DNA of 11,284 nt, taken from NCBI GenBank assembly GCA_004375675.1, contig SOKR01000120.1, positions 1 through 11,284 of the forward strand. Reading direction: 5' to 3'. Position 1 is the first letter of the stretch. The number at the start of each line of letters is the position of its first letter. The notes beneath the pieces were generated by a model. That model was not told the origin of the DNA. It saw only the letters and a list, made by a program, of their open reading frames with translations, and made no database searches. Origin of the DNA: Dehalococcoidia bacterium. GTDB taxonomy: Bacteria; Chloroflexota; Dehalococcoidia; Dehalococcoidales; BS750m-G39. Position numbers and translations under genes: made by a program. Shown here piece by piece: positions 7,259-11,284 of the stretch.

Positions 7259-7333
7259 TGGTAGGCCGTGCAGGTCTCGAACCTGTAATACAGTGCAGGT
7301 CCTGAACCTGCGACACCCTGATTAAAAGTAAGA
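7259..7333 (-). pseudogene. Decayed tRNA-Lys(UUU) 3' half with a duplicated T arm
   Basis: Read on the minus strand, the segment contains the anticodon loop CTTTTAA (7322-7328, anticodon UUU), the anticodon-stem 3' strand TCAGG (7317-7321), variable bases GTGTC (7312-7316), a T arm GCAGG-TTCAGGA-CCTGC (7295-7311), a second T arm with loop TTCGAGA (7270-7286), the acceptor 3' strand ACGGCCT (7263-7269), discriminator A and CCA (7259-7262). This order matches the 3' half of bacterial tRNA-Lys except that the T-arm unit occurs twice with a 25-base period. The anticodon stem 5' strand TCTTA (7329-7333) pairs poorly with TCAGG, and no D arm or acceptor 5' strand follows, so it cannot be a functional tRNA. 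Such 3' halves are often left where an integrative element recombined into a tRNA gene; that origin is inferred. Confidence 0.7.
7268..7317. repeat. Two tandem 25-base units (duplicated tRNA T arm)
   Basis: Units start at 7268 and 7293. Their first 18 bases are GTGCAGGTCTCGAACCTG and GTGCAGGTCCTGAACCTG, differing at two adjacent positions; the last seven bases have diverged. Each unit contains a CAGGT...ACCTG hairpin with a 5-base loop. On the other strand this is the T stem-loop of the tRNA-Lys remnant. Confidence 0.8.
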
Positions 7334-7501
7334 TTCACTAAAACCAGCAAAATACGGACTCCCCGCGCCTTCCCCCTTCCAGCTTATTTTTAGGTTTTAA
7401 TTATAGGTACTTAGTAATCTACAGTGTTAGGTAGAAGGGTTATATTCTCCTCTGTACACAGCAGGGAGATACATGGTTGCTTGGTAGTGTTCTGTAGCAG
7501 A
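7334..7501. other. Intergenic region with no recognised gene
   Basis: This stretch completes the 300-base gap between the glycerate kinase gene and the next cluster. No convincing open frame, intact RNA gene or rho-independent terminator is seen. There is an AT-rich segment (7383-7407), and a weak imperfect hairpin near 7446-7469 (TCTCC against GGAGA with an inner CTG/CAG) upstream of the candidate promoter. No function can be assigned to either. Confidence 0.5.
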
Positions 7502-7530
7502 TTGACTTAGCGCTTGCTTTGCTATAAAGT
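7502..7530 (+). promoter_or_regulatory. Candidate promoter of the dikinase/amidohydrolase cluster
   Basis: TTGACT (7502-7507) is followed by overlapping -10 options: TATAAA (7523-7528, spacer 15) or TAAAGT (7525-7530, spacer 17). The predicted leader is about 20-25 bases and contains the ribosome-binding site GGTGG (7548-7552), 5 bases before the ATG at 7558. It is the only good promoter seen before the four-gene plus-strand cluster. Confidence 0.5.
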
Positions 7531-7557
7531 ATTCGGAGGCGAAAAAAGGTGGGCTAG

Positions 7558-9243
7558 ATGGCATCTGTATACGGGGTAACGCGGTTTGAATTTGATGAGG
7601 AGAATGACCTCAAGAGCTATACGGTGTGGCTGGCTGACGTCGGCCACGGCACGCCGCCCTGGCGGCCCCTTTTCCTTATCGAGAGCTGGGGGAGGTGGGC
7701 CTACCGCGCCATCCAGCGGGGTGCCGAGCGGCTCTGCCTGCCCACCACCAGAGGCTGGGATATAAGGTTCATTGATGGTTACCCCTACCCCACCGTGATT
7801 GAGACCTCGGATGAGGAAGCCAAGCAGCGCCAGTTGGTATTCAGGGAGAGGATAAAGCCCTATATTGAGGACTTCGACGCTGTCTGGGAAAAACGCAAGG
7901 CCGACCTAATGAAAGCCTATAGAGAGCTCAGAAAAAAGTACGGCTTGAAGAAGCACCAGGATATCAAGAAGCTGAGCAACATCGACCTCCTTGACTGCTT
8001 TGATGATTATATGCAGGTGGACAGGCTCCAGTGGGATATACATATGGAGTTCATGATGCCAGCATTTTACCTCTTTGGCCTATTTGACCAGATGTGCCGG
8101 GAGTTTCTCGGCTTCGGTCACACCGACCCTATTTTTTCCAGGTTAATGGCCGGCTTCGATAGTATGTTATTCCAGTTTAACAAAGAGATCTGGCGGCTGG
8201 GCAACCGGGCCAATGAGCTTGGCCTTGGCGAGCTTTTCCACGCCACCAAGGATGACCGGGCGCTGCTGGCCAAGCTGGCCAAGAGCAGCGACGGCAGAAA
8301 GTGGCTCAGGACGTACCGTGACTTTCTGGAGGTCCATGGCTGGCGCAATGAACGTATGCTGGACTGGGCGACCCCGAACTGGCTGGAGGAACCTCGACTA
8401 GGCATACCCTTGATAAAGGTGGCTATAACCACCAAGGGGATCTACACCATAGACCAGAGGCGGGAGCGGGCCGTTAGGGAGAGGGGGGAGGCGGAAAAGG
8501 AGGTACTAGCCAGGGTGCCGGCCGAGCAGAGGGAGTGGTTTGAAGCCCTGATGAAGGCTGCCCAGAAAGCAGGTGCCTGGAGCGAGGACCATACCTACTA
8601 CTGCGAGCTCTACGGCCACGGCATGGGGCGGTGGATAACCAGGGAAATCGGGCGGCGCTTTGCCGAGGCCGATGTCATCAACGACCCCGAGGACATCTAC
8701 TTCGTGCTGGCCGACGAGATAGAAAAGGCGATGATACCGATGGGGAGGGTCAAGCTGCACCGCTACGCCAACCGGCGCAAGCGGGAATGGAAGAGATACC
8801 TCAAGCTCGAACCCAAGCCCTTCTACGGGAATATTGGGCGCGTGCAGGAGATGATAAGGAAAGACCCCACCATCTCCGTCTCCACCTCGGCTCCCATCGT
8901 CAGGGAGGAACTGAAAGCCGACCTCTACGGTGCCGCCTCGGCTCCGGGGGTGGTGGAGGGGGTCGCCCGCATCATAACGACCGAGGAGAAATTGGCTGAC
9001 CTCAAGCCGGGAGAGATTCTGGTGGCACCGGGAACCAGCGCTCCCTGGACCCCGGCCTTCGAGATAATCGAGGGCCTCATCACCGACGGCGGCGGCGCTC
9101 TCTGTCACGCCGTAATCGTGGCCCGGGAGTACGGTATTCCGGCGGTCACCGGCTGTGTTGAGGCCACCAAGAAGATTAGAACCGGCGACAAGGTAAAGGT
9201 TGACGGCGACCTCGGCGTGGTCTATATCGTGCGGGGAAAATAA
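7558..9243 (+). CDS. PEP-utilizing swivelling-His domain protein (phenylphosphate synthase subunit 1-like)
   Basis: The 561-residue protein ends in a PEP-utilizing mobile domain (about 457-558): VAPGTSAPWTPAF (489-501), then GGGALCHAVIVAREYGIPAV (511-530), where His517 (codon 9106-9108) is the expected phosphohistidine. The usual Ser before that His is Cys516. The first ~450 residues resemble the central/linker part of PEP-synthase-like enzymes, with HGWRNERMLDWATPNW (260-275) and EDHTYYCELYGHGMGRW (343-359). They contain neither an ATP-grasp domain nor the PEP/pyruvate barrel. The ATP-grasp part is encoded separately two genes downstream. In phenylphosphate synthase of denitrifying phenol degraders, the ~70 kDa subunit 1 carries the His and the ~40 kDa subunit 2 the ATP site, and the sizes here agree. 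The phosphoryl acceptor is unknown; rifampicin-phosphotransferase-like proteins are an alternative relation. It is the first gene of its cluster, 21 bases before the next. Confidence 0.8.
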   Translation: MASVYGVTRFEFDEENDLKSYTVWLADVGHGTPPWRPLFLIESWGRWAYRAIQRGAERLCLPTTRGWDIRFIDGYPYPTVIETSDEEAKQRQLVFRERIKPYIEDFDAVWEKRKADLMKAYRELRKKYGLKKHQDIKKLSNIDLLDCFDDYMQVDRLQWDIHMEFMMPAFYLFGLFDQMCREFLGFGHTDPIFSRLMAGFDSMLFQFNKEIWRLGNRANELGLGELFHATKDDRALLAKLAKSSDGRKWLRTYRDFLEVHGWRNERMLDWATPNWLEEPRLGIPLIKVAITTKGIYTIDQRRERAVRERGEAEKEVLARVPAEQREWFEALMKAAQKAGAWSEDHTYYCELYGHGMGRWITREIGRRFAEADVINDPEDIYFVLADEIEKAMIPMGRVKLHRYANRRKREWKRYLKLEPKPFYGNIGRVQEMIRKDPTISVSTSAPIVREELKADLYGAASAPGVVEGVARIITTEEKLADLKPGEILVAPGTSAPWTPAFEIIEGLITDGGGALCHAVIVAREYGIPAVTGCVEATKKIRTGDKVKVDGDLGVVYIVRGK

Positions 9244-9264
9244 CCGGTTTAATCGGGAGGAGCT

Positions 9265-9969
9265 GTGGTGAGCCAGGCTAATAACCAGATGACGGTTCAG
9301 GCCAAGCCAGAGCCTTTGGAAATAGACCTCTCAAGGATGGCCGTCATCGTGGTTGATATGCAGAATGCCTTTGTCAGCCGGGGTGGCTACTGGGAGCTGG
9401 CCGGCTGGGATATCTCGGCGGCCCGGAAAATCATCAGGCCCTGCCGGGAGATAGTCGGCGCGGCGCGGCAGAAGGGGATCAAAGTCATATACCTGCAGAT
9501 GGGCTGCCGCCCCGACCTGGCCGACATCGGTAGCCCGGACTCACCCAACCGGCGTAAATCGAAGGGGCTGGCCTTGCTCCACCAGCGCCCCGAAATTAGG
9601 GACAAACTCTATATCTACGGCAGCTGGGGAGCCGATATCATTCAGGAACTGGCCCCGGAACCGGGTGAAATAGTTATCCAGAAGCCGAAGTACGACGGCT
9701 TTATCGGCACCAACCTGGACATCGTTTTGCGGACCTGCAGCCTGAAGTACCTAGTATTTGTCGGAACCGCCACCAACATCTGTGTTGAGTCCACACTCAG
9801 ACATGCATTCTTCCTGGAGTACTTCCCTATCCTGGTAGCTGACGCAGTAAGTCAGCTGGGTCCGGGCAAAACCCAGGAAGCAACCATTTTCAACGTCCAG
9901 TCTTTTTTGGGCTGGGTGACAACCTCGGAAAAGCTTCTGAACGCTATCAGGCTGGCCGAGAAGCCTTAG
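9265..9969 (+). CDS. Isochorismatase-family cysteine amidohydrolase, RutB-like
   Basis: A 234-residue hydrolase with the full catalytic triad: Asp31 in VVDMQNAF (29-36), Lys140 in QKPKYDGF (139-146) and the nucleophile Cys173 in GTATNICVES (167-176). The Asp-Lys-Cys spacing of 109 and 33 residues equals that of E. coli RutB (24, 133, 166, from memory), and GTNLD (148-152) and FFLEYF (182-187) also resemble RutB, a ureidoacrylate amidohydrolase. A carbamoyl- or ureido-amide substrate releasing ammonia is therefore plausible. No other pyrimidine-degradation gene is present, so the actual substrate is open. The strong site GGGAGGAG (9255-9262) serves either GTG 9265 or GTG 9268; the latter has the better spacing and would shorten the protein by one residue. 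It lies between the two halves of the split dikinase, which implies one transcript. Confidence 0.9.
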   Translation: MVSQANNQMTVQAKPEPLEIDLSRMAVIVVDMQNAFVSRGGYWELAGWDISAARKIIRPCREIVGAARQKGIKVIYLQMGCRPDLADIGSPDSPNRRKSKGLALLHQRPEIRDKLYIYGSWGADIIQELAPEPGEIVIQKPKYDGFIGTNLDIVLRTCSLKYLVFVGTATNICVESTLRHAFFLEYFPILVADAVSQLGPGKTQEATIFNVQSFLGWVTTSEKLLNAIRLAEKP

Positions 9970-9982
9970 TAGAAGGTGGACT

Positions 9983-11026
9983 TTGTCAAAGAATTGGGTT
10001 ATCTGGTTTGAGGAGTTAGACCGGGAGGACAACGACCTGGTGGGCAAGAAGTGCGCCAACCTGGGTAAGATGACCAAGATGGGGCTGAAAGTTCCCCCTG
10101 GGTTTGCCCTCTCCGTAGATGCCTATCGTGATTTTATGGATATGACCGGGGCTATTGAGGAAATACGTAAATACCTGTCCAGGGCTAAGCCCAAGGACAT
10201 TGCGCAGTTCAACCAGTCCAGCGCGGATATACGACAGATTTTACAGTCTAAAGCCATGCCCAAGGAGATGGAAAAGGCGATAGTCTCATACTATAAGGAG
10301 CTCTGCCGGAGGTGTGCCACCGAGGCGCCTGTCTCAACGCGTTCATCCGGCCCCTCCAGCCACCCCGGCCAGTATGAGACCTATCTTAACGTCGTCGGTG
10401 AGTTGGACCTAGTGGATAAAATCAAGAAGGTATGGACCAGCACCTTTAACCCCCGTTCCCTGGCTTTTCGTAGCCGGAATAAAATGTCCCTTGTAAGCGA
10501 CCCTATCGGTGTCGCTGTGCTCAAGATGGTGGATGCCCGGGCGGCCGGGGTTATCTTCACCGCCGACCCCAACACCGGCGATACTAGACGGATGATAATC
10601 GAGGCCAACTGGGGGTTGGGGGAAAGCGTGGTCAGTGGTGATTCCATCCCAGATGTTTACATCCTGGACAAGGAAGGCCTGGAGATAAAGGAAAGGAAGC
10701 TGGGGCCGAAGTGCCGCTACGTAACCTTCAAAGAGGTGGGCGTGGCTGAGGAGGAGCTGCCTACGGAGAAGACCGGCCAGTTCTGTTTGGGCGATGATGA
10801 AGCTAGGGAGATAGGCAGGTTGGGCAAGGTGCTGGAAGAGCATTTCGGCAAGCCTCAGGACGTGGAGTGGGTGGTAGAAGAGGGCGTCCCACTGCCGGAG
10901 AGCATCGTCCTACTGCAGACCCGGCCCGAGGTTATCGCCAAAACCAAGCCTCCCGTTGACAAGATTGTTGACCTGATGTTGGACCGCATCTCAAAGGGGG
11001 TGGGGTTTGAAGGGCTTGATATGTAA
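9983..11026 (+). CDS. Free-standing PPDK/PEP-synthase ATP-grasp subunit (phenylphosphate synthase subunit 2-like)
   Basis: This 347-residue protein corresponds only to the N-terminal ATP-binding region of PEP synthase. Motifs in order: VGKKCANLGKM (20-30, usually VGGKxANL), GLKVPPGFALS (34-44), STRSSG (118-123), GQYETYLNV (129-137), AGVIFTADPNTG (188-199), IEANWGLGE (206-214), PDVY (223-226), QDVEW (292-296) and LQTRPE (311-316). The protein then ends shortly after, lacking the His domain and the PEP/pyruvate barrel. It would transfer the ATP beta-phosphoryl group to a His on a partner, presumably His517 of the protein encoded at 7558-9243. The segment between RSS and GQYET is shorter than in PEP synthase. 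The start is a TTG at 9983 with AAGGTGG just upstream; no better start keeps the conserved N terminus. It begins 13 bases after the amidohydrolase stop. Confidence 0.88.
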   Translation: MSKNWVIWFEELDREDNDLVGKKCANLGKMTKMGLKVPPGFALSVDAYRDFMDMTGAIEEIRKYLSRAKPKDIAQFNQSSADIRQILQSKAMPKEMEKAIVSYYKELCRRCATEAPVSTRSSGPSSHPGQYETYLNVVGELDLVDKIKKVWTSTFNPRSLAFRSRNKMSLVSDPIGVAVLKMVDARAAGVIFTADPNTGDTRRMIIEANWGLGESVVSGDSIPDVYILDKEGLEIKERKLGPKCRYVTFKEVGVAEEELPTEKTGQFCLGDDEAREIGRLGKVLEEHFGKPQDVEWVVEEGVPLPESIVLLQTRPEVIAKTKPPVDKIVDLMLDRISKGVGFEGLDM

Positions 11027-11087
11027 CATCTGGTAAACTAGAAACCAAGTTCTTTAATTGAGTTTAGATATAGGGGAAGGAGCCGCT

Positions 11088-11284
11088 TTGAAAAAAATAG
11101 TCATCATTGCTACCCTGCATAACAGAGGTGAAGAGAACAGCTACCTAAAGGAACTTATCTCGAGGCGGGGGCACCAGCCTTTCATCATTGACATCGGCTA
11201 TAGGGGAGAGCTCAGTCTGGAGGCAGACATTACTGCTGACGAAGTGGCCCGGACTGCCGGTACAGATATAAAGAAGCTACGGGG
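11088..11284 (+). CDS. UPF0261 / Tm-1-like ATP-binding domain protein, N-terminal part
   Basis: An open frame runs from a TTG (11088-11090) to the window edge, giving 65 complete codons. The N terminus reads MKKIVIIATLHNRGEENSYL (1-20), followed by ELISRRGH and a FIIDIG strand. This fits the UPF0261/Tm-1-like family, whose members typically begin with a strand plus GTLDTKGEE and then a YLKELI helix. The usual Asp-Thr-Lys is His-Asn-Arg here. AAGGAG (11077-11082) is well placed 5 bases before the TTG. Plant Tm-1 contains a related domain and binds ATP; bacterial members are uncharacterised. It follows the ATP-grasp gene by 61 bases in the same direction, so it probably belongs to the same cluster. 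The family call rests on a short fragment. Confidence 0.72.
   Translation, partial: MKKIVIIATLHNRGEENSYLKELISRRGHQPFIIDIGYRGELSLEADITADEVARTAGTDIKKLR

Noticed and set aside
7268..7311. Rho-independent terminator after the glycerate kinase gene
   Set aside because: Two hairpins are present but no T-run follows them on the plus strand; the tRNA explanation accounts for the pairing.
7268..7317. Tandem 25-base repeats as a mini CRISPR array
   Set aside because: There are only two units with no spacers, and the sequence is explained as tRNA T arms.
8506..9108. 200-codon open frame opposite the swivelling-His gene
   Set aside because: It is a shadow of the strongly conserved mobile-domain coding sequence, with no motif of its own.

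Overview
The window comes from a bacterial chromosome, most likely an anaerobe. The protein set (paired CaiB/BaiF CoA-transferase domains, molybdenum-hydroxylase maturation genes, a split dikinase, a UPF0261 protein) and the frequent TTG/GTG starts would suit Chloroflexota such as uncultured Dehalococcoidia. That placement is an impression from gene content. It was not tested, and deep-branching Desulfobacterota or Firmicutes relatives cannot be excluded.

Layout from left to right. Positions 1-38 hold the 3' end of a tRNA, probably tRNA-Pro, followed by a convergent small DUF1508 gene (43-234, minus). A plus-strand pair (410-1422) encodes a ThiF/MoeB-type adenylating enzyme and its MoaD/ThiS-type sulfur carrier, overlapping at their junction. 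Facing them is a tight three-gene minus operon (5787 down to 1435). It encodes a giant two-domain class III CoA-transferase, then a YqeB-type and an XdhC-type accessory protein for molybdenum hydroxylases, with 12-base gaps. Divergent from it is a glycerate 2-kinase gene (5908-7257, plus).

Just behind the kinase gene, on the opposite strand, lies a decayed 3' half of tRNA-Lys(UUU) whose T arm is duplicated (about 7259-7333). Then comes a largely empty stretch with a candidate promoter at its end. A second plus-strand cluster (7558 to the right edge) encodes a PEP-utilizing swivelling-His protein, a RutB-like cysteine amidohydrolase, a free-standing PPDK/PEP-synthase ATP-grasp subunit, and the start of a UPF0261 (Tm-1-like) gene cut by the window end.

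How they may work together (inference). The left half is a molybdenum cofactor and Mo-hydroxylase maturation module joined to a CoA-transferase, but no catalytic hydroxylase subunit is present. In the right half the His-domain and ATP-grasp proteins together make the phosphotransfer part of a dikinase without the PEP/pyruvate barrel. This is the arrangement known for subunits 1 and 2 of phenylphosphate synthase in anaerobic phenol degradation. An amidohydrolase sits between them. The best candidates for something undescribed are this right-hand cluster and the CoA-transferase, whose C-terminal half has Trp where the catalytic Asp is expected.
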